64,000 nucleotides of DNA from contig NZ_BOOH01000019.1 of assembly GCF_016863135.1 (NCBI RefSeq), positions 488,019 through 552,018 of the forward strand, in the 5' to 3' direction. The notes under the pieces were generated by a model that was given only the letters and a program-made list of their open reading frames with translations, was not told the origin of the DNA and made no database searches. The DNA is from Planobispora longispora (GTDB lineage: Bacteria; Actinomycetota; Actinomycetes; Streptosporangiales; Streptosporangiaceae). The translations under genes and the position numbers were made by a program. Of this stretch, positions 19,558-27,815 are shown piece by piece; within the stretch, counting starts at the first letter, position 1, and the number at the start of each line of letters is the position of its first letter.

Positions 19558-20808
19558 ATGCTTGCCCGAACCGTTCCGGTCCTGACCTCGATCGTGCTTC
19601 TGGCCCCCGCCGGGACCGCCGCCGCCGGGACCGTCGCACACAGCAGGGTCGTCTCGGCCGACCCGGTGAACACCACCCCGCACGTGCTCGACGGGATCGT
19701 CAACGCCATCGCCCTGGTGGACGGGACGGTGGTGGTCGGCGGCTCGTTCAGCGAGGTGCGCGACGCCGGCGGCTCGGAGGTCCTGGAACGCGACAACCTC
19801 TTCGCCTACGACCTGGCCACCGGACGGATCCTGCCGGATTTCTCGCCCTATCTCGACGGGCCGGTCAACGCCCTGGCCGCCGGGACCGGCGGCACGGTCT
19901 ACGCGGGGGGCGCGTTCACCGAGACCGACGGCGTCGCGACCCGGAAGCTGGTCCGGCTCCGGCTGTCCGACGGCTCGCCGGTGACCGGCTTCCGCGCCCA
20001 CGCCCACGGCGGTTCGGTCACCAGCCTGGCCCGCCGCGGATCACACCTCTATCTGGGGGGCGACTTCACCCACATCGGCCGCCTCACCCGTACGGCCCTC
20101 GCCCGGGTGGACGCCGCCACCGGCGCCGTCGACCCCGGCTTCACGATCAGGCCGGGGAGTCCCAGAGGGTCCCGGGTCAGGGTGTACGCGCTGGCGCTCG
20201 GCCGGGACCGGCTGGCGGTCGACGGCAACTTCACCACCCTCGACGGGCACTCGCGCCCCCAGCTCGGCCTGGTCGACATCGGCGCCTCACGCGCGAAGGT
20301 CTCCTCCTGGCGGACCGACGCCTACGCCGCGGCCTGCATGCCCGCCTTCCCCAGTTACGTCAGGGGGCTCGACTTCGCCCCCGACGGGAGCTATTTCGTG
20401 GTCGTCACCAGCGGCGGGCCCGGCGGGCCGCGGAGGCTGTGCGACAGCGCCGCGCGCTTCGAGACCTACGCCCGCGGCGAGACCGGGCCCACCTGGGTGA
20501 ATTTCACCGGCGGCGACTCGCTCTACTCGGTCGCGGTGACGGGGGCGGCCGTCTATGTGGGCGGTCATCAGCGCTGGCTGGACAATCCCGGCGGATCCGA
20601 CTCCGCGGGGCCGGGAGCGGTCGAGCGGCCGGGCATCGGCGCGATCCACCCGGTCACCGGCAAGGCCCTGTCGTGGAATCCCACGAGGGAGCGCGGAATC
20701 GGCGTCAAAGCCTTTCTCGCCCATCGAGGGGGGCTACTGGTTGGTAGTGACACAATCCGGCTCGGCCGCGAGTACCATGCCCGGATCGGCATGTTCCCGC
20801 TGCCGTGA
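19558..20808 (+). CDS. Secreted beta-propeller protein
   Basis: 416 residues. A signal peptide is likely at 1-23 ([16 protein letters not shown]). The mature part has repeated units of the type '[20 protein letters not shown]', '[19 protein letters not shown]' and '[11 protein letters not shown]', the G-G-x-F pattern of delta-60/DUF5122-like propeller repeats; five or more are readable. No catalytic motif is evident, so an extracellular binding or scaffold role is only a guess. It is divergent from menG with 78 bases between the starts; the ribosome site (AGGA) is weak. Codon use is like the backbone. Confidence 0.8.
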   Translation: MLARTVPVLTSIVLLAPAGTAAAGTVAHSRVVSADPVNTTPHVLDGIVNAIALVDGTVVVGGSFSEVRDAGGSEVLERDNLFAYDLATGRILPDFSPYLDGPVNALAAGTGGTVYAGGAFTETDGVATRKLVRLRLSDGSPVTGFRAHAHGGSVTSLARRGSHLYLGGDFTHIGRLTRTALARVDAATGAVDPGFTIRPGSPRGSRVRVYALALGRDRLAVDGNFTTLDGHSRPQLGLVDIGASRAKVSSWRTDAYAAACMPAFPSYVRGLDFAPDGSYFVVVTSGGPGGPRRLCDSAARFETYARGETGPTWVNFTGGDSLYSVAVTGAAVYVGGHQRWLDNPGGSDSAGPGAVERPGIGAIHPVTGKALSWNPTRERGIGVKAFLAHRGGLLVGSDTIRLGREYHARIGMFPLP

Positions 20809-21006
20809 TCACTTCCGATTCTTGGCGATTCGCGCGCTCATCGCGTCACGCTGCTTGGACAGCAGGACATAGCTGGCCACCCCGCTGACGAGGAACGCGG
20901 CGACCATCAGGTAGAAGGGGTCGCGCAGGCCGAGCAGGTAAAGGACTCCGCCGCTCACGAGCAGCAGGAGGATCCGGCACAGGGTGTAGACGATGGCGGG
21001 ATGCAC
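20809..21006 (-). CDS. DUF4229 small membrane protein
   Basis: 65 residues with two hydrophobic helices (CRILLLLVSGGVLYLLGL and FYLMVAAFLVSGVASYVLL) and a basic tail ending in RIAKNRK. The layout, and the LSKQRDAMS link after helix 2, match DUF4229, a family of unknown function found near menaquinone genes in many actinobacteria. Here it lies convergent to the beta-propeller gene and 1.3 kb from menG. No function is assigned. Confidence 0.8.
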   Translation of the reverse strand: MHPAIVYTLCRILLLLVSGGVLYLLGLRDPFYLMVAAFLVSGVASYVLLSKQRDAMSARIAKNRK

Positions 21007-21284
21007 ACGTCGAGGCTACGCCACCGCGTGGCGAGGACGTGCGGACGGCACGGACGTGAGCGCTCTTCGCATCTGGCGCGAGCACTGCTAGTGTGCCCAA
21101 CACATCAGTTACGTAAAGAAACACCCACGAGAGTCCCAAAGAGGCTCTATCATATAACAATCGGGCAGTCAGTCGATAACAACCCGTGATCTTTGATGAA
21201 AAGCACGGATAAATCAGGCTTCGCTCGGCACACTGGTTACCTGTCCGCCCGCTGGCAGGAAGCGGGATGCGAGGGGGAGAGATT
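21007..21284 (+). promoter_or_regulatory. Long, AT-richer leader region of bldC
   Basis: 278 bases separate the DUF4229 start from bldC. The segment around 21100-21240 is visibly AT-richer than the surroundings and holds several TAnnnT-type hexamers and a short stem (AGAGTC/GGCTCT near 21131-21149). Conserved developmental regulators often have long leaders; I cannot fix a single promoter from sequence alone. Confidence 0.4.
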
Positions 21285-21506
21285 GTGGAGAGTAGCAGCG
21301 AGCGTCTGCTGACACCTGGAGAGGTTGCCGCCCTCTTCCGGGTCGACCCAAAGACGGTGACGCGCTGGGCCGCGGCAGGCCGCATCAGCAGCATCCGTAC
21401 CCCCGGAGGGCACCGTCGCTTCCGTGAATCGGAAGTGCACGCCCTTCTGCGCGGCGAGGACGTCCTGACGGCCGAACGGCCGGCTGGCGAGTCTCCCCGC
21501 GTCTGA
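21285..21506 (+). CDS. bldC: BldC-type MerR-like DNA-binding protein
   Basis: 73 residues from GTG at 21285, preceded by GGGGGAGAG; an ATG six codons upstream (21267) would place the ribosome site inside the gene. The core LLTPGEVAALFRVDPKTVTRWAAAGRISSIRTPGGHRRFRESEV is very close to Streptomyces BldC (shown here by its parts LFRVDPKTVTRWA and TPGGHRRFRESE). BldC is a short MerR-type protein that binds direct repeats cooperatively and holds back development in Streptomyces. A similar role is expected. Confidence 0.92.
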   Translation: MESSSERLLTPGEVAALFRVDPKTVTRWAAAGRISSIRTPGGHRRFRESEVHALLRGEDVLTAERPAGESPRV

Positions 21507-21596
21507 CGACTTACGGCGTCACACCATCGGTGATCCTGCGCGCCCTACCCGGAAGCCGCAGGGTCACCGTGGAGTCACTCTGCGCTGCCCGGGAGC

Positions 21597-21836
21597 CTAG
21601 CCGTCCTGCTCCGCCTTGAACGCCAGGAACTCCCGCTCCAGCTCGTCGTTCTCCTCACGCCACCGGCGCCGCCGCTCGGCCATCTCCTCCTCGGTGAGCG
21701 CCTCGGGCAGCCAGCGGTCGTAGTCCGGATCACCCGGGGAGAGCTCCATGTAGGCGTTGCCGATCAGACGCCCGTCATCGCTGGACAGGCTCTGCGGCAC
21801 GCGCAGGGTCCCGTCAGCGAGCCGGATGACGTACAT
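21597..21836 (-). CDS. Small acidic protein paired with the metalloprotease
   Basis: 79 residues; no family recognised. The N-terminal half (MYVIRLADGTLRVPQSL) could form a small beta fold; the C-terminal half EEEMAERRRRWREENDELE is a charged helix, perhaps a coiled coil. It starts ten bases after the metalloprotease stop with AGGTGA upstream, so the two genes are very likely co-transcribed. An inhibitor, immunity or accessory role for the protease is possible but unsupported by any motif. Confidence 0.7.
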   Translation of the reverse strand: MYVIRLADGTLRVPQSLSSDDGRLIGNAYMELSPGDPDYDRWLPEALTEEEMAERRRRWREENDELEREFLAFKAEQDG

Positions 21837-21846
21837 CCCAGATCAC

Positions 21847-22677
21847 CTAGATTCCGTAACGCCGGTTGAAGAACAGCATGACATCGAGCGCCATCCGCGT
21901 GTCCCCGCCCAGCATGTCCACGAGGGCGGGACGCTGCCTGGAGGCGATGGCGGCGAAGGCGTCGGCGAAGAACTCCTTGCGGCCCAGGCCGCCGGACTGC
22001 CGGTGGAAGGTCGAGACCAGCAGGGGGACGCAGCGCTCGTAGAGGGCGGCGAACTCCGGGGAGTCCGAGACCCATCCCTCGTGGGGCGCGTCCACGTCGT
22101 CCAGGGCGTGGCCGATCTCGTGCATCATCACGTCGGGGGTGGGCGAGGGCCGGTCCCCCACCACGACCTTGCGATCGCCGTACGCCCCGGCGCAGACGTC
22201 CCACGTCGCCCGGCCGGACGGCAGCGGCGCGCCGCGCAGGTAGCCCATGTCGTCCAGGTCGGGCACGCCGCCCGCGCCGACGTAGATGCCGTCGAGGCTG
22301 GTGGCCAGCAGGAGCTTCAGCCGGTCGGGCAGCCGCGCCAGGCTCTCCACCGCCCGCACGATCTCCGGGGGCGGCGGGCCCTTGCGGGCGTCCCACTGCC
22401 GGTGCAGGACGCGCTCCAGAGGTCCGCAGTGCCGCAGGCCGTCGCCCGTGTCCGGGGTGTCCGGGCTGTTGGGCTGGGCCCGGGGACGCTCGTCGGCCAG
22501 TTCGAAGTCCTGCCAGGTGTACTGCGGCCGGTCGACCGAGGGGGCCGCCACCGTTCTCATCCGCCGCTCGGGATCGCGGGGAACCTCGCGTGGGGCCTCC
22601 CGCACGGCGCCGTCCGCACGGTGGGATCCCCCCCGCTGCCACCAGCGCCGCCGATGACGTCCTTTGTCGGTGTTCAA
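21847..22677 (-). CDS. Putative HEXXH zinc metalloprotease (lethal-factor-like)
   Basis: 276 residues. MMHEIGHALDD gives the zinc-binding HEXXH (H186, E187, H190), and KEFFADAFAA (E235) supplies a likely third ligand about 45 residues on, as in gluzincin and anthrax-lethal-factor-related (ATLF) peptidases. The first ~60 residues are Arg-rich and disordered; no signal peptide or membrane helix is seen, so it may act in the cytoplasm or be exported by an unusual route. A small gene follows ten bases downstream. Family placement is tentative, though the catalytic motif is clear. Confidence 0.75.
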   Translation of the reverse strand: MNTDKGRHRRRWWQRGGSHRADGAVREAPREVPRDPERRMRTVAAPSVDRPQYTWQDFELADERPRAQPNSPDTPDTGDGLRHCGPLERVLHRQWDARKGPPPPEIVRAVESLARLPDRLKLLLATSLDGIYVGAGGVPDLDDMGYLRGAPLPSGRATWDVCAGAYGDRKVVVGDRPSPTPDVMMHEIGHALDDVDAPHEGWVSDSPEFAALYERCVPLLVSTFHRQSGGLGRKEFFADAFAAIASRQRPALVDMLGGDTRMALDVMLFFNRRYGI

Positions 22678-22790
22678 TGCGCCCCCCGGGAAAGCGGCAA
22701 CGGGTTACACCGTACGACGCGGATCTCCGCGCGTCATCCCGAACGCCCGTCCCGGCCGCACCTGCCGCCGTGATGGCTTACAGTTCGGGC

Positions 22791-23102
22791 ATGTCCGTGC
22801 TTCTCGGCCTGGCGCTGCTGGCCTTCTGGCTGTACTGCCTGTTCGACGTGATCACCACGCCGGACGAGCAGGCCAGGAATCTCCCCAAGATCCTCTGGGT
22901 GCTCATCGTGGTGCTGCTGTTCTCGGTCGGCGCCCTGTTCTGGCTGCTGCTCGGCCGCCCCCTCGGTCCCCGGGCACCAAGGACGATCTTCCGCGACGAC
23001 AGCGGCCCCCAACCCCGGCCCCGGCCGCAGGCCCCGAAGGGCCCCGACGACGACCCCGACTTCCTCAAGGACCTCGACCGGCGCCTGCGCGACGAAGACT
23101 GA
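22791..23102 (+). CDS. PLDc_N-type small membrane protein
   Basis: 103 residues from ATG at 22791: two hydrophobic helices (LLGLALLAFWLYCLFDVIT and ILWVLIVVLLFSVGALFWLLLG) with the PLDc_N-like link TPDEQARNLPKILW, then a Pro/Arg-rich hydrophilic tail. Such proteins resemble the N-terminal anchor of cardiolipin synthases but lack the phospholipase D domain. No clear ribosome site precedes the ATG, while TACAGT lies seven bases upstream, suggesting a leaderless transcript. An in-frame ATG at 22773 is an alternative start. Confidence 0.75.
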   Translation: MSVLLGLALLAFWLYCLFDVITTPDEQARNLPKILWVLIVVLLFSVGALFWLLLGRPLGPRAPRTIFRDDSGPQPRPRPQAPKGPDDDPDFLKDLDRRLRDED

Positions 23103-23170
23103 CCCGCCGGCCCGTCCGCCCGCCGGGTCCCGCCGCGCCGTACCGCGCCGGGACCCCGATTCACGCGGCC

Positions 23171-26100
23171 TCAACGCCGGGCCGCGCACACGTCCCGGTA
23201 GGCCGTCCCGGGAAGGTGCTCCCGCCACTCGGCCGGGGTCAGCGTCCGCCCGGCCCGCGCGCAGACCGCGACGGCCGTCGCCTCCGGATCGACCGGATGC
23301 TCGACCCGCTTTCCATCGCCGTCCAGGGTGACGAGCCGGGAGCCGTCCGCCGAGAACGCCATGCCGAGCAGCGGCCCGCTCCCCGCGGGCAGGGGGCCGC
23401 CCAGCCGCCTGCCGGTGCCGACGTCCCACATCCCCGCCGTCCGGGTGCCGGTCTTCACCGCGAGCACGTCCCCCTCCGGGGAGAAGGCCAGCGCGTCCCA
23501 CTCCAGCTCGGCGCCGATCCGCAGCACCGGCCCCACCCGGCGCCTGCTCGCGGTCTCCCACACCGAGACGCGCCCCACGGAGTCGGCGACGGCGAAGCGG
23601 GAACCGTCCCGGTCGAAGACGAGGACGATCCTGCCCTGACCGTTCGGCGGGCCGTACGGCGCGCCGAACGGCCCGCCGGTCGCCGCGTCCAGCAGCCGCT
23701 GCTCGCCGGTGGTGACGGCCACGGCCCGGCCGTCCGGCGTGAACGCCAGTTCGCTGGAGGCGGGCTCCCGGCGGGTCCAGCGCTGGCGGCCCGTGGGCAC
23801 GTCCCACAACCGGACCTCGTCGTGAGCCGTCTCTCCCTCGAAGACGCTGACGTAGGCCGCCACCGCGGCCCCGGTGACGTCGATCGCCACGCCGCCCCCC
23901 ACGGTGGCGTCCTCTCCGGCGGACAGGACGGCGACCCGCCGGAAGGTCACGGTGTCCCAGACGCTGATCTTTCCCGTGGTGCCGGCGCTGACCACCAGGT
24001 ACCCGCCGTCGGCGCTGAAGGCCATCTCGGCGAACTCGTCCGCCGTGCCCGCCTCCAGCTCCAGGGTGGCGAGGGTGGTGTTCCCGCGCGTGTCCACCAG
24101 CCGGACCCGGCTCTCCTCGTACTCCTTGACGGCGGCCAGGCGCAGATCGGGACTGAGCACCGCCAGCTGGTCGTCGGAGAACGCCGGCTCGCGGACGACG
24201 GCGCCGGCCACGGGGGACAGGTCGAGGGCCGTGACGCCGTCCTCGGCGAGGTAGCGGAGCGTGCGCCCGTCCGGATCGAACGCCACCGCGGGCCCGAGGT
24301 CCACGCCGAGCCCGTACGACAGCAGCAGCCGCCGGTCCGCCAGCCGCCGGACCTCGATCTCGTCCGGGCCCACCACGGCCAGGAGCCGCCCGTCGTGGCT
24401 GAACACCGGGCGCCCCTGGTCGACGCCGGGCAGCCGGCCCGTCAGCGAACCGGTGACCGCGTCGTACAGCTCCACCCGCTTGCCCTTGCCGAGCGCGACG
24501 GTCCGGCCGTCCGGGCTGTAGGCGACCTGCGCCGAGCACTTGCATGCGGCGCCCAGGGGGGTGACCCGCATCGAGCCGAGCTCGACGATCACCGGCTGGT
24601 TGTCGAAACCGCCGCTGACGAGGCGGCGTCCGTCCGGGGAGATGTCGGCCCACGTCCCGTAGACGGACGGCGGCATCCCCCGCTCCTCGCCGGTCCCGGT
24701 GTGCAGGACGCCCGCCAGTCCCTGTCCGCCGTAGACGGCCACCCAGTCCTCGGACAGGCCGAAGGAGACCTTGAGGTCGTACTCCCCCTGGCCGGGGTAG
24801 GTGCGTCCCGGACCGCGGGGTTCGCCGGTCGCCACGTCCCAGCTCCGGATCCGCTCCCCGCCGACCGTGACCAGCAGCCTGCCGCTCGGGCTGAACTCGA
24901 TCTGGCGCAGGTCGTCCTCCACGCCCGAGAAGCTCGTGATCTGCCGGCCGGTCCGCACGTCCCACAGGCGCACCCGGCCCTCGCCCGCGCTGGCGAGGAC
25001 GCGCCCGTCACGGCTCAGCGCCCGCACCGTCCGCGCCGAGACGGCCCGATCCCGGAAGGTCGCGGTCTCCCACTGGGTCAGCGAGCCGGTCAGGGCCGCC
25101 CGGGCCTCGGTCACCGGGGACAGCCGCCAGGCGGCCACGCTCAGCAGCATCGCCCGTACCGGGTCGGAGACCCGCAGCGACTCGGCCGTGGCGGCCAGCT
25201 GCCGCGCCTGAGCCTCGTCGCGCTGGGCGGCGATGGTAGCGGCGCGTTCATCGGCCATCCTGCTCTGCTGTACGGCGACCGCCCCCGCCACCAGGGCCAC
25301 CACCAGAAGGACCACCAGCGCCGAGAAGACCAGCCGGTTGCGGCGGGCGCGGCGCCGGGTGAGGGCGGTGCCCGCCTCCAGGAAGTCCCGCTCCACCGTG
25401 CTGAGCGTGATGTCGCGCCGCCCGGTGGCGGCCCAGGTCATCGCGCTCTGCAGGCTGCCGCCCTGGAACAGGTCCCCGTCCCGGCGGCCCTGGGCGTGCC
25501 AGCGCCAGGCCGCGGAGAGGATCTCCCGGTGCGCCTTCAGCCCGTCCCAGTTGGCCCGCACCCACTGGCGCAGCCGGGGCCAGGCCAGCGGGAGCGCCGG
25601 GCGTGACAGCCACACCTCCCGGTCGTCCCGGCCGACCAGGTAGGCGAAGACGTCCAGCAGCCGCCGGACGGCGGCGGCCTCCTCCTCGTCCCGGCCGCCG
25701 ACGAGCTCGGCCCACTGCGCCCGCCGCGGGATCTGCCGGCCGTCGTCGGTCACCGTCACCAGCCGCAGGAACACCTGGGGGGCCAGTTCCCGCTCGGCCG
25801 GTCCCAGGGCGGCGTAGCAGTCCTCGGCGAGACCGCCCAGCGCGGGATCGCTCGAGTCGCTGCGGATCCGGGCCCCGGCGTCACTGCCCGCCGCGAGCAG
25901 GCGCGCGGTGTCGAGCCCGTCGCCGCCGCTGACCAGGGCGAGCAGCAGGTCCCTGGCCGACGGCCTGGTCCGGGGGTCCTTGGCGAGCGCGGCGGCCACC
26001 AGTGACCGCAGCGCCTCGGGCAGGTCGTCCAGCCGCGGCTCGTGCGAGAGCACCCGGTGCATCACCGCGCCGAGTGTCTCCGCCTGGAACGGGTCCGTGC

Positions 26101-26722
26101 CCGTCGCCGCGAACACCATGATCCCGCCCCAGGCGAACACGTCGGCCGCGGTCCCGGCCCGCTCCCCCGAGAACACCTCGGGCGCCATGTAGGTGGGCGT
26201 TCCGGTGACCCTCCCGGTCGCGGTCAGCGACATGTCCGCCGTGCGGGCGATCCCGAAGTCGATCACGCGGGGGCCGTCCGGGCCCAGCAGCACGTTGTCC
26301 GGCTTCAGGTCCCGGTGGACCACCCCCGCGTCGTGGATCGCGGTCAGCGCCGTGGCCACCGCCGTCGCCAGCCGGTGCAGGTCGCCGCCGCCGAAGCGGC
26401 GCCCCCCGCTGACGGCCCCGCGCAGGCTGGGGCCCTCCACGTACTCGGAGACGATGTACGGCCGGGGGCCGTCCAGATCGGCGTCGATCACAGCCGCGGT
26501 GCAGAAAGAGGCGACCTTCCGCGCGGCGGTCGCCTCACGGCCGAACCGCTGGCGCAGTTCGGCGTCGGTGCCGGCGTCCCCGTGCAGCACCTTGACCGCG
26601 ACCCGCCGGCCCTCGGCGTCGTACGCCTCGTAGACCACTCCCTGGCCGCCGGCGCCCAGCCGTCCGGCCAGCCAGTAACCGCCCAGCCGCTGCGGATCCC
26701 CGTCGATCAGCCCAGAACTCAT
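23171..26722 (-). CDS. Ser/Thr protein kinase fused to a STAND-like linker, membrane helix and WD40-type propeller
   Basis: 1183 residues. Residues 16-265 are an active-looking Hanks kinase: glycine loop GAGGQGVVYEA, K44, HRDLKPDN (136-143), DFG (155-157) and APE (180-182). Residues ~295-455 match, by eye, the helical segment that follows the NTPase in nSTAND1 proteins (LRLVTVTDDGRQ, AWPRLRQWV, FLEAGTALTRRRARR), but the P-loop NTPase itself is absent. A helix at ~464-485 crosses the membrane. The remainder is a WD40-like series with repeated 'LAFSPDGR' and 'WDVATG' units, placed outside the cell if the kinase is inside. It starts 62 bases from the ccsB stop. Substrate unknown. Confidence 0.9.
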   Translation of the reverse strand: MSSGLIDGDPQRLGGYWLAGRLGAGGQGVVYEAYDAEGRRVAVKVLHGDAGTDAELRQRFGREATAARKVASFCTAAVIDADLDGPRPYIVSEYVEGPSLRGAVSGGRRFGGGDLHRLATAVATALTAIHDAGVVHRDLKPDNVLLGPDGPRVIDFGIARTADMSLTATGRVTGTPTYMAPEVFSGERAGTAADVFAWGGIMVFAATGTDPFQAETLGAVMHRVLSHEPRLDDLPEALRSLVAAALAKDPRTRPSARDLLLALVSGGDGLDTARLLAAGSDAGARIRSDSSDPALGGLAEDCYAALGPAERELAPQVFLRLVTVTDDGRQIPRRAQWAELVGGRDEEEAAAVRRLLDVFAYLVGRDDREVWLSRPALPLAWPRLRQWVRANWDGLKAHREILSAAWRWHAQGRRDGDLFQGGSLQSAMTWAATGRRDITLSTVERDFLEAGTALTRRRARRNRLVFSALVVLLVVALVAGAVAVQQSRMADERAATIAAQRDEAQARQLAATAESLRVSDPVRAMLLSVAAWRLSPVTEARAALTGSLTQWETATFRDRAVSARTVRALSRDGRVLASAGEGRVRLWDVRTGRQITSFSGVEDDLRQIEFSPSGRLLVTVGGERIRSWDVATGEPRGPGRTYPGQGEYDLKVSFGLSEDWVAVYGGQGLAGVLHTGTGEERGMPPSVYGTWADISPDGRRLVSGGFDNQPVIVELGSMRVTPLGAACKCSAQVAYSPDGRTVALGKGKRVELYDAVTGSLTGRLPGVDQGRPVFSHDGRLLAVVGPDEIEVRRLADRRLLLSYGLGVDLGPAVAFDPDGRTLRYLAEDGVTALDLSPVAGAVVREPAFSDDQLAVLSPDLRLAAVKEYEESRVRLVDTRGNTTLATLELEAGTADEFAEMAFSADGGYLVVSAGTTGKISVWDTVTFRRVAVLSAGEDATVGGGVAIDVTGAAVAAYVSVFEGETAHDEVRLWDVPTGRQRWTRREPASSELAFTPDGRAVAVTTGEQRLLDAATGGPFGAPYGPPNGQGRIVLVFDRDGSRFAVADSVGRVSVWETASRRRVGPVLRIGAELEWDALAFSPEGDVLAVKTGTRTAGMWDVGTGRRLGGPLPAGSGPLLGMAFSADGSRLVTLDGDGKRVEHPVDPEATAVAVCARAGRTLTPAEWREHLPGTAYRDVCAARR

Positions 26723-26783
26723 CCGCCCCTCCTGTCCCCCGGGTTGTGACGCGCCGGGCGGCGGCGGAGTTCGCGGAGATCTA

Positions 26784-27815
26784 CTAGCCGGGGATCTCCG
26801 CGTAGGAGTGCAGGCCGGGGATGAAGATGTTCACGCCGATGAGGTTGAACAGCAGGCAGGCGAAGGCGACGAGCTGCACGACGGTCGCCGACCTGCCCTT
26901 CCAGCCGGCGGTGGCGCGGGCGTGCAGGTAGCCGGCGTAGACGATCCAGGTGATGAACGCCCAGATCTCCTTGGGGTCCCAGCCCCAGTAGCGGCCCCAC
27001 GCCTTGTCGGCCCAGAGCGCGCCGGCGATCACGGCGAAGGTCCAGATCGGGAAGCCGATCACGATGGCCCGGTGCGCGACCCGCTCCAGCTCCTCCCGGG
27101 TCGGCAGGTGGACCGCCGCGTCGTTCCTGATCAGGTAGATGACGCCGCAGGCTCCCGCGACGATGAACAGGCCGCTGGCGGCGATGGCCGCCGAGACGTG
27201 GATGGCGATCCAGTAGGAGTTCAGCGCGACCATCGCGGGTCCCGCCTCCACCTGCAGGGCGTGGACGGCGGCGCCCAGCCCGAGCGCCGCCGCGCCCACG
27301 ACGAACGCGCCCAGGAAGCGGACCGGGTAGCGCAGCTGCATCAGCAGGAACGCGGCCACGGCCGCCAGGCAGATCGCGATCACGAACTCGTACATGTTGC
27401 CCCACGGCCAGCGGCCCGCCGCCAGGCCGCGGGTGGCCAGGGCGGCCAGGTTCACGACGAGGCCGAGCCAGCTCAGTGCCAGCGCGGCCGTTCCCGCCTT
27501 CGTCACCCACACGGGCAGCGGCTTCGGCGCCGGTTGGGTCCCCCCGGCGCCCTCGCCCGCCTCCGAGGTCTCCTCCGCCTCGGAGAGCGCCGTGTCGCCG
27601 TTCTCCTCCCGCTGCGAGGCGGAGGCCGCCGGGGCCGCCGCGCCGCCGACCGCGGCGAGCACGGGCTCGGCCGGGGCCGCGGAGGCCTCGGCCGGGGCGC
27701 GGCCGAAGGCGAGGTCCAGGGCGTAGGCGAGCATCGCGATGACGTAGAGCAGCACCGTCGCCAGGATCAGCTGGTCACTCAGCGCTGCGAGGACGGGATC
27801 GGCCTCAGCGGGCAT
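26784..27815 (-). CDS. ccsB: Cytochrome c biogenesis protein CcsB/ResC-type
   Basis: Haem-handling membrane protein of system II cytochrome c maturation, 343 residues. The tryptophan-rich WWD-type motif GRYWGWDPKEIWAFITW is near residue 270, flanked by helices with conserved His (AIHVSAAIA, and GLHSYAEI near the end). Between helix 1 and helix 2 lies a ~60-residue Ala/Glu-rich insertion typical of actinobacterial members. Its ATG overlaps the resB stop by 11 bases. Last gene of the resA-ccdA-resB-ccsB run. Confidence 0.94.
   Translation of the reverse strand: MPAEADPVLAALSDQLILATVLLYVIAMLAYALDLAFGRAPAEASAAPAEPVLAAVGGAAAPAASASQREENGDTALSEAEETSEAGEGAGGTQPAPKPLPVWVTKAGTAALALSWLGLVVNLAALATRGLAAGRWPWGNMYEFVIAICLAAVAAFLLMQLRYPVRFLGAFVVGAAALGLGAAVHALQVEAGPAMVALNSYWIAIHVSAAIAASGLFIVAGACGVIYLIRNDAAVHLPTREELERVAHRAIVIGFPIWTFAVIAGALWADKAWGRYWGWDPKEIWAFITWIVYAGYLHARATAGWKGRSATVVQLVAFACLLFNLIGVNIFIPGLHSYAEIPG

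Noticed and set aside
22734..25606. Very long frames (over 700 codons) on both strands within the kinase gene
   Set aside because: Codon bias and domain motifs support only the 1183-residue kinase frame; the others are GC-driven shadows.
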